This document shows positions 8,693 to 16,685 of a DNA stretch of 43,173 bases, piece after piece. Position 1 is the first letter of the stretch. Every line of letters begins with the position of its first letter. A program made the position numbers and the translations under genes. The notes under the pieces were generated by a model. That model saw only the letters and a list, made by a program, of their open reading frames with translations. It was not told the DNA's origin and did not search any database. The DNA lies in the NCBI GenBank assembly GCA_019694735.1, contig JAIBBJ010000214.1, positions 1 through 43,173 of the forward strand, written 5' to 3'. This DNA comes from Gemmatimonadaceae bacterium. Its GTDB lineage: Bacteria; Gemmatimonadota; Gemmatimonadetes; Gemmatimonadales; Gemmatimonadaceae.

Positions 8693-9750
8693 GCCGCGTC
8701 CCGCTCGACCGCGTCTGCATCGTCATGATGTCCGCCGTCGGCGATGCGGTGCACGTGCTGCCCGTGCTCACCGCGCTCAAGCGGCATCATCCGGCGATGC
8801 ACGTGACCTGGGTGCTCCAGCCCGGGCCGGCCACGCTCGTGCGCGGCCACCGCTGCGTGGACGAGATCGTGCTCTTCGACCGCACCAAGGGGCTGCGGGG
8901 GTTCCTCGACATCCGGCGCGCGCTCGCCGGCCGCCGCTTCGACCTCGTCATCGACCTGCAGGTCTACTTCAAGGCGGGGATCATCACGACGTTCGCGCAC
9001 GCGCCGGTCAAGCTCGGCTTCGACCGTGCCCGCGCCCGCGATGCCAACTGGCTCTTCACGACGCACCGCATCCCGCCGCACGCCATGCAGCATGTGCAGG
9101 ACCAGTACTTCGAGTTCTGCGACTGGCTCGGCGTGCCGCACGAACCGGTCACGTGGGACCTCGGCCCGTGGAACGACGCGGAGCGGCAGTGGCAGCGCGA
9201 CTTCCTCGCCCGCTTCGACCGGCCGATCGCGCCGATCGTCGTCGCGACGAGCAAGCCGCAGAAGGACTGGCTCCCGGAGCGGTGGGCCGAGGTGAGCGAC
9301 GCCCTCTACCACGACTTCGGCCTGCAGCCCGTGCTCGTGGGCGCGCGGTCGCCGCGCGAGGTGCACGCGGAGCGGGTCATCCTCGAGCGGACGCGCACCA
9401 AGCCGTACAGCGCGCTCGGCCAGGGCGGACTGCGCGGGCTCGCGGGGATCATCGCCGCGTCGGCACTCGTGCTCACGCCCGACACCGGCCCATTGCACAT
9501 GACCGTCGCGCTCGACCGGCCGGTGATCTCGCTGATCGGCTATTCCAATCCGAAGCGCGTGGGGCCGTACCGGAAGTTCGGCGACCTCATGATCGACGCC
9601 TACGGCGAGCCGGGCGAGGACTACCCGATCTCGATGGAGAACCGCCTCGACCGGATGCCGCGGATCACGGTGCAGCAGGTGCTCGACCGCGTCGAGCGGT
9701 GGCGGAGCACCTACTTCCGGGCGAGCCGCCCCGTCACCGCGCTCGGGTAG
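8689..9750 (+). CDS. Glycosyltransferase family 9 (LPS heptosyltransferase-like)
   Basis: 353 residues with the two-Rossmann GT-B layout of ADP-heptose:LPS heptosyltransferases. The N-terminal IVMMSAVGDAVHVLPVLTAL is the family start (normally xxSxGDxxxxxPxLxxL). The C-terminal TPDTGPLHMTVALDRPVISL is the conserved donor-binding block. It would transfer heptose to the growing LPS core at the inner face of the cytoplasmic membrane. The GTG at 8689 overlaps the kinase stop by four bases. Last gene of the cyclase-kinase-transferase operon; it converges with the nos cluster. Confidence 0.9.
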   Translation: MSRVPLDRVCIVMMSAVGDAVHVLPVLTALKRHHPAMHVTWVLQPGPATLVRGHRCVDEIVLFDRTKGLRGFLDIRRALAGRRFDLVIDLQVYFKAGIITTFAHAPVKLGFDRARARDANWLFTTHRIPPHAMQHVQDQYFEFCDWLGVPHEPVTWDLGPWNDAERQWQRDFLARFDRPIAPIVVATSKPQKDWLPERWAEVSDALYHDFGLQPVLVGARSPREVHAERVILERTRTKPYSALGQGGLRGLAGIIAASALVLTPDTGPLHMTVALDRPVISLIGYSNPKRVGPYRKFGDLMIDAYGEPGEDYPISMENRLDRMPRITVQQVLDRVERWRSTYFRASRPVTALG

Positions 9751-9751
9751 C

Positions 9752-9779
9752 GGCCCGCCCGTCGCCGGCCGCGCGGGTC
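9752..9779. terminator. Weak hairpin between convergent genes
   Basis: GGCCCGC (9752-9758) can pair with GCGGGTC (9773-9779), with one G-U pair, across a 14-base loop. It sits between the heptosyltransferase stop (9750) and the cupredoxin gene end, overlapping the latter's stop codon. There is no T-run. Confidence 0.3.
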
Positions 9780-10209
9780 AGCGCTCGACCTCGACGCGCC
9801 CGACCATCCCCAGCGCGGCGTGCGGATCGCACTGGAAGTAGAACTTCCCCGTCCCGAAGGTGAGCGGAACGTCGATCGTCTGCCCCGGGAGCTGCGCGAA
9901 GGCGCTCGCCGCGGGGAGGCCGGTGCGCCCCGGGTTGGAGTCGGGGAGGAAGTGCACGTTGTGCACCCCCTGGACGAGCTTGAATCGCAGCAGGTCGCCC
10001 GGGTGCGCCTCGATCTCGGCGGGCGAGAAGTAGTTGCCCTTCTCGTCGGTGTGCATCGTGATCTCGATGACCGTGCCGGTGCTCGGCACCGCGGCGGCCG
10101 CGGGGGCCGGCGCCGCGTCGCCGGACGCCGCGGAACGATCCGAGTCGGCGCCGCCGCAGGCGGCGAGGAGGAGGGACGCGAGCGTGAGGAGACGACGGGG
10201 GGAGCGCAT
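9778..10209 (-). CDS. Cupredoxin (plastocyanin-like) lipoprotein of the nos cluster
   Basis: 143 residues with a lipoprotein signal and lipobox LAAC (Cys18), then a low-complexity Ala/Pro/Ser tether and a single cupredoxin domain from about residue 45. Type 1 copper ligands are visible: His83 (in GVHNVHF), Cys127, His130 and Met135 in the order C-x2-H-x4-M. It is therefore a membrane-anchored blue copper protein facing the periplasm. It lies 32 bases downstream of nosY, apparently the last gene of the nos operon. That suggests electron delivery to NosZ or copper handling, but neither is shown by sequence. Confidence 0.85.
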   Translation of the reverse strand: MRSPRRLLTLASLLLAACGGADSDRSAASGDAAPAPAAAAVPSTGTVIEITMHTDEKGNYFSPAEIEAHPGDLLRFKLVQGVHNVHFLPDSNPGRTGLPAASAFAQLPGQTIDVPLTFGTGKFYFQCDPHAALGMVGRVEVER

Positions 10210-10241
10210 GGCAGGGCCTCGAGAGGTCGGGGTGGAAGGGA

Positions 10242-11033
10242 TCAGAAGTCGCGCCGGAGGAAGCGGCGGCGGGCGAGGAGCACGGGCACGGCCGCCCAGG
10301 CCGTGAGGGCGACGAGCGCGACGGCCGGCCCGAGCGCGGTCCCCAGGAGCCGTCGGAAGAGCGCGCCCGTGTAGCCGAGGAGCGCCGTGGCGTCGAGCGC
10401 GGTGAGCACGAGGACGCGCGCGAGGTCCACGGGGTTGCCGAGCATCGCGACGAGCATCGGCCGTTCGAGCGGCCAGTCGCCGAAGGCGCTCACCGCGGCG
10501 ATGATCGCGCCGTCGTACGCGATGGTGAGCGCGAACCAGACGCCGATCGCGCGCGCCATGGCGCGGAGGCGGTCGTCGACGCCGTGCGCGATGACCATGG
10601 CAACGGCGGCGAAGGCGAGCGTGAGGAGCGCGCCGGCCACCGCGAGCAGCGCGAGGGCGAGCCGCGGGGCGTCGGCCGCCGCACCGTGGAGCAGGAGCGG
10701 GAGGCCGATGCCGGCGAGGAAGGCGCCGGTCATCGGGAGCGCGAGTCCGAGGTAGAGGCCGAGGAAGACGGCGCGGCGCGAGAGCGGCTGCGCGAGGAGC
10801 AGCTCGGTGAACTCGCGCGAGGCGTGGACGTGCGCCGTGCCGAAGACGAGCGCGACCAGCGGCACGACGAGCAGCATCGCGTTGAGCAGGCTCAGGACCA
10901 CCTGCGGTCCGGTGCCGCCGAAGAGGAAGAGCGCCTCGGTGACCGCCCAGAAGCCGGCGGCGTAGGCGAGGAGCCAGCGGCTGCGCGCGAGGTCGCGGAT
11001 GCCGGCGCGGAGGACGAGCGAGACGGTGCTCAT
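10242..11033 (-). CDS. nosY: NosY, ABC-2 type permease of the nitrous oxide reductase maturation transporter
   Basis: 263 residues with about six hydrophobic segments and the ABC-2 permease layout typical of NosY. One sign is the cytoplasmic loop FGTAHVHASREFTELLLAQP, matching the conserved region with E-L-L-L-x-x-P. It pairs with the NosF ATPase, whose stop overlaps this gene's ATG by four bases. With NosD it forms the NosDFY complex required to assemble the CuZ sulfide-copper centre of NosZ. Confidence 0.9.
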   Translation of the reverse strand: MSTVSLVLRAGIRDLARSRWLLAYAAGFWAVTEALFLFGGTGPQVVLSLLNAMLLVVPLVALVFGTAHVHASREFTELLLAQPLSRRAVFLGLYLGLALPMTGAFLAGIGLPLLLHGAAADAPRLALALLAVAGALLTLAFAAVAMVIAHGVDDRLRAMARAIGVWFALTIAYDGAIIAAVSAFGDWPLERPMLVAMLGNPVDLARVLVLTALDATALLGYTGALFRRLLGTALGPAVALVALTAWAAVPVLLARRRFLRRDF

Positions 11034-11740
11034 GCGATCCTCAGGCCGCGCAGCAGCGCGGCGACGGCGGGTTCGAGGCGCCGCGTCCCCGTCTCGCGGA
11101 GCAGCGCGTCCACCGGCCCCGCGAAGCGCAGCCGGCCGGCGCAGAGGAAGGCGACGTCATCGGCCAGCTCCTCGAGCTCGACGAGGATGTGCGAGCTGAT
11201 GAGGATCGTCCGGCCGGCGGCGCGCGCGGCGCGCAGGTGCGACTTGAGGAGCCCCGACGCGATGGGGTCGAGGCCCGCCGTCGGCTCGTCGAGGATCAGC
11301 AGGTCCGGCAGGAAGAGGAAGGCGCAGGCGATGGCGACCTTCTGGCGCCATCCGCCCGAGAGCGTGCCGACCGGCGTCGCCCACTCGCCGCGAAGGCCGA
11401 AGTCGTCGATGAGCGACTCGTCCACCGCGGCGCCGGGCCGCAGGGCGCGCAGCATCGCGACGACCTCGCCGACCGCCAGGTGCTCCGGGTAGCGGGGCGC
11501 CTGCGGCGCGTAGCCGATGCGCGCACGGTACGCGCCCTCGGCGTCGCAGGGGACGCCGTCGAGCAGGAGCCGGCCCGCGTCGGGGCGCGCGAGGCCGAGG
11601 AGGAGCTTGATCAGCGTCGTCTTGCCGGAACCGTTCGGGCCGACCAGCGCCACGACCCGGCCGGGCGCGAGCGAGAGCGACACGCTGTCGAGCACCGTGC
11701 GCGCGCCGTACGCCTTGCGGATGCCATCGAGCGTCATCAT
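11030..11740 (-). CDS. nosF: NosF, ABC transporter ATP-binding protein
   Basis: 236 residues: a complete ABC ATPase with Walker A GPNGSGKT, Q-loop (YAPQAP), signature LSGGWRQK, Walker B LLILDEPTAGLDP and the switch His (ISSH). It drives the NosDFY complex. The signature LSGGWRQK is typical of NosF and other ABC-2 exporters. Start at 11740 gives a four-base ATGA overlap with the nosD stop; a second ATG directly follows it. Nucleotide-binding residues all appear intact. Confidence 0.93.
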   Translation of the reverse strand: MMTLDGIRKAYGARTVLDSVSLSLAPGRVVALVGPNGSGKTTLIKLLLGLARPDAGRLLLDGVPCDAEGAYRARIGYAPQAPRYPEHLAVGEVVAMLRALRPGAAVDESLIDDFGLRGEWATPVGTLSGGWRQKVAIACAFLFLPDLLILDEPTAGLDPIASGLLKSHLRAARAAGRTILISSHILVELEELADDVAFLCAGRLRFAGPVDALLRETGTRRLEPAVAALLRGLRIA

Positions 11741-12996
11741 CGCGGGGCCCTCATCAGGGGGCGCTCGTCCGCCACCTGCGGCGTGAGCACCGGGAAGACG
11801 CGCTCGGCCGCGTCGAGCACCGCCGTCACCGGCGCGCGGAGGAGGAGCAGCGTCTCGGGATGGCGCTCGGCGACGAGCGCGAAGAGGCGGACCGGGCGGA
11901 AGGGCACGTCGCCCGTGCCGTCGCGGTCGAGGTCGTAGCCGCGGTACGCGTCCCACCAGTTGCCGACGAAGTCGCTGCGCAGCGCGCGGCTGTTCGTCGC
12001 GACGTCGAACGCGTTCCCGGAGAAGATGTTGCCGCGGAACCGGCTGTCCTCCGCGTCGGCCATGAGGCGCACCGCCCAGCCGTTGCGGCGGAAGTCGTTG
12101 TCGCGGATGTCGAGGCGCGACGCCCCCTCGAGGAAGAGGCCGACCGAGTTGCCGACGAAGCGGTTCCGGAGCAGCGCGCCGTCGGTGATCTCCTTGAGCA
12201 GGAGGCCGTAGGCGCCGCTCCCGGTCGCGTCGAGGAAGCCGTTGCCGTCCATCACGACGTGCTTGCTGTACATCACCGCGACGCCGGCGCCGTTCGCGCG
12301 GAAGGTGTTGCGCTCGTAGCGGCACGAGTCGGAAAACATGAAGTGCAGGCCGTAGCGGCGGTTCCCCTCGCTCACGTTCGCCGTCGCCACCGAGCCGTCG
12401 GAGAACTCGAAGTAGATGCCGTCGCGCTGGCCGCGGATCGTGTTCCCCTCGACGCGCGTCCCGGGGGAGTACCAGAGGTGGATCCCGTTGCCGTTGCTCG
12501 TCTCGTCGGCGCCCGCGGCGCGGATGTCGTTGTCGCGGACCACGCAGCCGGTCGTGCGCTGGAGGTAGATCGCGAAGAGGGCGTCGCGGAACGTGTTCGA
12601 CTCCACCCGGCAATCGCGCGCCTCGGCGACGCGGAGCGCCGCGCGGTCCTGCATCTGGCTCACGCCGGTGTTGCGGAAGGTGAGCCCGCGGACGGTCACG
12701 GCGTCGGCGCGCACGACGAGGACCTCGTGCGCCCCTTCGCCGTCGAACTCCGCGCCCTCCTCGCCGACGATCGTGAGGCGCGGGACGGTCACCACGACCG
12801 TCGGCTCGCGATAGCGCCCGGCGGCCACGCGGATCGTGGAGCCGGGCGTCGCCTGCGCGACGGCGGCGGCGAGCGTCGGCAGGGCCGAGCCCGGCCGCAC
12901 CAGGAGCGTCCGCGCCGGCGGCGCGCCCTGGGCGGCGAGCTCCCCCGCGGCGGCGAGCACCGCGAGGCCCAGCATGACCCGGCGGACGGCGACCAT
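11737..12996 (-). CDS. nosD: NosD, periplasmic beta-helix copper-site maturation protein
   Basis: 419 residues with a signal peptide (MVAVRRVMLGLAVLAAAGELAAQ) followed by a right-handed parallel beta-helix. Repeated NxF/NxI turns (VESNTFRD, VRDNDIRA, VEGNTIRG, IRDNDFRR, FRGNIFSG) mark the coils. The NosD hallmarks GIHLWYSP, GLHFMFSD and the late GNWWDAYRGYDLDRDGTGDVPF block are present. It docks NosL-delivered copper and feeds NosZ in the periplasm. ATG 12996 is favoured over ATG 13011 because GGGGA lies eight bases upstream and the signal peptide then starts cleanly; the longer form would overlap nosL by 14 bases. Confidence 0.93.
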   Translation of the reverse strand: MVAVRRVMLGLAVLAAAGELAAQGAPPARTLLVRPGSALPTLAAAVAQATPGSTIRVAAGRYREPTVVVTVPRLTIVGEEGAEFDGEGAHEVLVVRADAVTVRGLTFRNTGVSQMQDRAALRVAEARDCRVESNTFRDALFAIYLQRTTGCVVRDNDIRAAGADETSNGNGIHLWYSPGTRVEGNTIRGQRDGIYFEFSDGSVATANVSEGNRRYGLHFMFSDSCRYERNTFRANGAGVAVMYSKHVVMDGNGFLDATGSGAYGLLLKEITDGALLRNRFVGNSVGLFLEGASRLDIRDNDFRRNGWAVRLMADAEDSRFRGNIFSGNAFDVATNSRALRSDFVGNWWDAYRGYDLDRDGTGDVPFRPVRLFALVAERHPETLLLLRAPVTAVLDAAERVFPVLTPQVADERPLMRAPR

Positions 12997-12997
12997 C

Positions 12998-13480
12998 TCA
13001 GCGGTCCCCATGCGCGTGCGCGAGCGTGTCCGCGAGCACCGCGTTCCAGTCGGCGACCGTGCCGCCGAGCCGCGCCTGCGCGGCCCGCGCCGCCTCGATG
13101 GACGCGAAGGCCACCGCGCGCCCCATCGGCCCGCGCAGCGAGGCGTCGAGCAGGTACCCGGCGCGCTCCGCCGCGACGAAGGTCCCCGGCGCCGAGGCGT
13201 CGGTCACCCAGAGCGCGCGCGCCGTGCCCGGCTCCGCCGCGCGGACCCAACCCGCGAGGCAGTCGATGCCGTCGAACACGTGCACGCGTCCGGTGCGCGT
13301 CACCGCCTCCGCGGCGAAGCGCGGATCGGTCACCGTCATCCGGCAGTAGGCGCAGGCGTCCTCGCCGAGCGCCACGGGGCGCGGGCCGGTGCCGCCGCAG
13401 GCGAGCGCGGCGACCACGAGCACCGACACGCCGAGCCGGCGCGGTGCGGCCGACCACCCGGTGCGGCCTCCGGCGCGCAT
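12998..13480 (-). CDS. nosL: NosL, copper chaperone lipoprotein
   Basis: 160 residues. A signal peptide ends near Cys28 (VVAALAC), suggesting a lipoprotein, though the residue before the usual lipobox position is Ala rather than Leu. The mature protein opens with C43-AY-C46-R-M48, the NosL Cu(I)-binding CxYCxM motif, and continues with the conserved FDGIDCLAGW block. NosL hands Cu(I) to NosD for CuZ assembly. The ATG at 13480 overlaps the upstream membrane-protein stop by one base (TGATG). The long N-terminal extension that is open in this frame is rejected because it overlaps the neighbour. Confidence 0.9.
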   Translation of the reverse strand: MRAGGRTGWSAAPRRLGVSVLVVAALACGGTGPRPVALGEDACAYCRMTVTDPRFAAEAVTRTGRVHVFDGIDCLAGWVRAAEPGTARALWVTDASAPGTFVAAERAGYLLDASLRGPMGRAVAFASIEAARAAQARLGGTVADWNAVLADTLAHAHGDR

Positions 13481-14064
13481 CAGGCCGCCTCCGGGCGGCG
13501 CCGCGACGTCCATGACGCCCAGAGCACGAGCCCCCCCGCGAGCGCGAGCGCGACGCCGCCCGCGGCGGGCCACGAGGTCGCGGTGAAGTTGAGCAGCTTC
13601 TTGCGGCCGATCACCGGCGGCGAGTAGCTCATGCCGGGGATCTTGATGATGGCATGCTCGTGGTCGAGGTCGTGGCCGTAGTCGTAGCCCCAGCGCCAGT
13701 AGTCCCAGAGCCCCACGCCCATGACCCCGATCAGGAGCGCGCCGTACAGGAAGAGCGGGACCCGCCGCCGCAGCGCGGCGACGGCGAGTCCGGCGACGAT
13801 GAGCCCGGCGAGGATCCAGGGCATGAACCGCAGCTCCGGGATCGACTCGGGCTCGATCGTCTTCATGCCGATGTAATGGTTCAGCCCGTTGATCGACTGC
13901 AGGTCATTGGGCTTGAGCCCGTCCACGCCGTCGATGCGGATCAGCATGCCCAGCCCCTCGGGGTACTGCGGCGCGATCAGGTCCACGCGCCAGAGGGGGA
14001 GGAAGTACCCGGTCGCGAGGAGCGCGACCGCCGCGAGCACGAGCCAGCGTGAACGGGCCGTCAT
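13480..14064 (-). CDS. nos-cluster membrane protein, possible NosB counterpart
   Basis: 194 residues with an N-terminal membrane anchor (LVLAAVALLATGYFLPLW). A periplasmic loop follows, including SINGLNHYIGMK, then two central membrane segments (about 83-120), a His/Asp/Tyr-rich loop (WDYWRWGYDYGHDLDHEHAIIK) and a last membrane segment near 168-186. It lies seven bases after nosZ and runs into nosL. In clade II nos operons such as that of Wolinella an integral membrane protein (NosB) occupies this place. I infer a matching role from position and size, not from a recognised motif. The acidic and histidine-rich loop could bind metal. Confidence 0.7.
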   Translation of the reverse strand: MTARSRWLVLAAVALLATGYFLPLWRVDLIAPQYPEGLGMLIRIDGVDGLKPNDLQSINGLNHYIGMKTIEPESIPELRFMPWILAGLIVAGLAVAALRRRVPLFLYGALLIGVMGVGLWDYWRWGYDYGHDLDHEHAIIKIPGMSYSPPVIGRKKLLNFTATSWPAAGGVALALAGGLVLWASWTSRRRPEAA

Positions 14065-14071
14065 GGTCGCC

Positions 14072-16057
14072 TCAGTTGGAGCCGCGGGCCTGCGCGCCGC
14101 GGCGGGTGTTGGCGGTGAGGGCCACCGTCGAGCCGGCCGGCGAGACCCGGATGTAGCCCTGCATCTCCTGGTGGAGGGCCGAGCAGAAGTCGGTGCAGTA
14201 CATCGGGTAGACGCCCGGCTTCTTCGGGAGCCAGCGCAGGGTGCGCGTCTCCCCCGGCATGATCAGCAGCTCGGAGGTGTTGGCGCCGAGGATCGCGAAG
14301 CCGTGCGGGACGTCCCAGTCCTGCTCGAGGTTGGTGACGTGCACGAGCACCGTGTCGCCGACCTGCACGCCCTCGATGTTGTCGGGCGCGAAGTGCGACC
14401 GGATGGCCGTCATGCGGACGTGCACGGTGCGGCCCTCGCGGTTGACGCCCGTCTCGCGCTCGCTGCGCGAGACCATCGGGTGCCGGTTCTCGGCGATCTT
14501 GTAGAACTTCACCTGGCGGTCCACGACCTTCTTCGCGTCGATCGCGTTGGCGTAGTGCGGCTCGCCCTGGGTCGGGAAGTCGAGCAGGAGCTTCATCTTG
14601 TCGCCGGTGATGTCGTAGAGCTGCGCCGACTGCGTGAGCTCCGGGCCGGTCGGGAGGTAGCGGTCCTTCGTGATCTTGTTCATCGCGAGGACGTAGCGGC
14701 CGTACGGGTGGCGCGTGGCGCCGCCGGGGATCATCAGGTGGCCCACCGAGTAGAAGGTCGGCGCGCGATCGACCACCTCGCGGGTCTCGACGTTCCACTT
14801 CACGACCTCGGACGAGATGAACATCGAGGTGTAGGCGAAGCCCTTGCCGTCGAACTCGGTGTGGAGGGGGCCGAGGCCCGGCTCCTTCACCTCGCCGGCG
14901 ATCGTGCTCTCGTACTTGAGGACCGGGATCCCCTCGAGCTCACCCTCGAACTGCCGGTCCGCGATGGCCTTCAGCATCTTGGTGGCCGAGTGGACCGGGA
15001 TCACCGTGGCGAGCTTGCCGCCCGCGACGATGTACTCGCCGGTCGGGTCGACGTCGGCGCCGTGCGGCGACTTGGGCGTCGGGAGGAAGTAGATCGCGCC
15101 GGGGCACTGCGCGGCGGTGATCTGGAGGACGCTGGTCATCCGCTCCGAGCGCGCGACGCGCGAGAACTCGTCGAACACGTTGTGCCGGTACTCCGCCGGC
15201 GCGCGGACCCCCTTCCCCGCCTTGGCGCACGCCTCGGCGGCGCGGTAGTTCACCGCGGCGATGTAATCCTTGTCGTTCTGCGAGGCGTTCACCTCGAGCA
15301 GCGTGCTGGCCTGTTCCGAGTTGTACGAGGTGAAGAACATCCAGCCGTCCGACGGCCCCTTGCCCGCGCGGGCCAGGTCGTAGTTGAACCCGGGCACGAT
15401 GAGCTGGAAGGCGATGTCCATCTTCCCCGGCTGGTTCGCCGTGATGAAGGAGATCTGGCCCTTGAAGAACTTCTTGTACTCGTCGATCGGCACGTCGCGG
15501 TTCGGCACCGGGATCGAGAAGCGCGTCGACGAGACGATGTACTCGGTGTTCCCCGTCACGAAGGGCGAGGCGTGGTTGCCGCTCGCGTTCGGGATCTCGA
15601 GGATCTCGGTCGTCTCGAAGGTCGCGAGGTCGATGCGCGCCACGCGCGGCGTGTTGTTCCCGTTCACGAAGATCCAGCGACCGTCGTCGTCGCCCTCGGT
15701 CTGCGAGAGCGCCGTGTGGTGCAGGTCGTCCCACGGCACGAAGCCGTAGGAGGTCTCGAGCATCGCCTTCGTCTCCTCGTTGTAGCCGTACCCGTTCTCG
15801 GCGTGCTGCGAGAAGACCGGGATCGTGCGGAGGAGGCGGCCGGAGGGGAGGCCATAGACGCCGAGCTGGCCACCGAAGCCGCCGGAGAGGAAGGCGTAGA
15901 GCTCATCCTTCTCGCCGGGCGCGACGTAGACGCGCTGCGCCATCTCGGCGGTGCCGGCGAGCGAGCCGGAGCCGCGTCCCGCGCAGGCGTAGCCAAGGCC
16001 GAGCACGGTGAGGGCACCGGCACCGAAGAGGATTCGGGATCGCGAGAGGAGGGACAT
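14072..16057 (-). CDS. nosZ: Nitrous oxide reductase, clade II (Sec-type)
   Basis: 661 residues; reduces N2O to N2 in the periplasm. The signal region (MSLLSRSRILFGAGALTVLGLGYACAG) has no twin-arginine pair, so export should be by Sec, as in clade II enzymes. The N-terminal seven-bladed propeller carries likely CuZ ligands H113/H114 (DLHHTALSQTEG), H162 (NHASPF), H332 (PHGADVDPTGEY), H399 (PLHTEFDG), H440 (VGHLM) and H501 (EPHYAN). The C-terminal cupredoxin domain has the CuA set H585 (VPHGF), C621, C625, H629 and M632 in CTDFCSALHQEM. All copper ligands appear present, so the enzyme should be active. A GAGG ribosome site precedes ATG 16057. It is the first gene of the operon. Confidence 0.96.
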   Translation of the reverse strand: MSLLSRSRILFGAGALTVLGLGYACAGRGSGSLAGTAEMAQRVYVAPGEKDELYAFLSGGFGGQLGVYGLPSGRLLRTIPVFSQHAENGYGYNEETKAMLETSYGFVPWDDLHHTALSQTEGDDDGRWIFVNGNNTPRVARIDLATFETTEILEIPNASGNHASPFVTGNTEYIVSSTRFSIPVPNRDVPIDEYKKFFKGQISFITANQPGKMDIAFQLIVPGFNYDLARAGKGPSDGWMFFTSYNSEQASTLLEVNASQNDKDYIAAVNYRAAEACAKAGKGVRAPAEYRHNVFDEFSRVARSERMTSVLQITAAQCPGAIYFLPTPKSPHGADVDPTGEYIVAGGKLATVIPVHSATKMLKAIADRQFEGELEGIPVLKYESTIAGEVKEPGLGPLHTEFDGKGFAYTSMFISSEVVKWNVETREVVDRAPTFYSVGHLMIPGGATRHPYGRYVLAMNKITKDRYLPTGPELTQSAQLYDITGDKMKLLLDFPTQGEPHYANAIDAKKVVDRQVKFYKIAENRHPMVSRSERETGVNREGRTVHVRMTAIRSHFAPDNIEGVQVGDTVLVHVTNLEQDWDVPHGFAILGANTSELLIMPGETRTLRWLPKKPGVYPMYCTDFCSALHQEMQGYIRVSPAGSTVALTANTRRGAQARGSN

Positions 16058-16128
16058 GGGAACCTCGGGACCAGCGGGGGACGGTTCGGCGGTCGGCCGG
16101 CCCGGGGGGACTTGCCCCGGACGACCAA

Positions 16129-16151
16129 AAGATGCATTTTACTTGCACCTT
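16129..16151. promoter_or_regulatory. NsrR-type operator in the nosZ-nsrR divergent region
   Basis: An interrupted palindrome of AAGATGCAT (16129-16137), five bases TTTAC, and TTGCACCTT (16143-16151). The right arm matches the reverse complement of the left at seven of nine bases. The arm AAGATGCAT and the 23-base overall length match the known NsrR binding consensus. The site lies 72 bases before nosZ and 58 bases before nsrR, and in an AT-rich island within GC-rich DNA, so it could govern both directions. Confidence 0.7.
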
Positions 16152-16209
16152 AACAAGTCGGATGACTTTCGCAAGGCACGTCGGGCAATCCCTCACCCTC
16201 CGCGAACCG

Positions 16210-16641
16210 ATGCGACTCACCCGATACACCGACAACGCACTGCGCGCGCTCATCTACATCGGACTCCACGACGACACGCCCTCGCGCATCACCGACATCG
16301 CCCGACGCATGGGCATGTCGGAGGACCACACCGCGAAGGTGATCGCCCGCCTCGCCGAACTCGGCTTCGTCACGACCCTTCGCGGCCGCGCCGGCGGCGT
16401 GCGGCTCGCGCGGCCCGCGGCCGAGATCAACATCGGCCAGGTCGTGCGCGCGACCGAGGACAACCTGAACCTCGTGGAGTGCTTCGACGCCGAGGCGAAC
16501 CGGTGCCCCATCGCGCCGGCCTGCGCGCTCGCTCCCGCGCTCGACGAGGCGCTCGGCGCCTTCCTCGCCGTCCTCGACCGCTACACGCTCGCGCAGCTCA
16601 CCGAGAAGCCGCGCGCGTTGCAGCGCCTCCTCATCGCCTGA
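16210..16641 (+). CDS. nsrR: NsrR-like Rrf2-family nitric oxide-sensing repressor
   Basis: 143 residues. The start MRLTRYTDNALRALIYI is the Rrf2/NsrR N-terminus, followed by a winged helix (recognition region about 35-60, SEDHTAKVIARLAELGFV). Three cysteines C91, C99 and C105 (LVECF...CPIAPAC) match the spacing of the NsrR iron-sulfur ligands; the cluster is destroyed by nitric oxide, releasing the DNA. It diverges from nosZ, with a matching operator between them. The inference is that NO, the substrate precursor of N2O, induces the nos genes and this regulator. Confidence 0.9.
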   Translation: MRLTRYTDNALRALIYIGLHDDTPSRITDIARRMGMSEDHTAKVIARLAELGFVTTLRGRAGGVRLARPAAEINIGQVVRATEDNLNLVECFDAEANRCPIAPACALAPALDEALGAFLAVLDRYTLAQLTEKPRALQRLLIA

Positions 16642-16685
16642 CGCGCGGCGGCCCCGCCGCCGCACGGCCCCACCCGCCCACGCCC

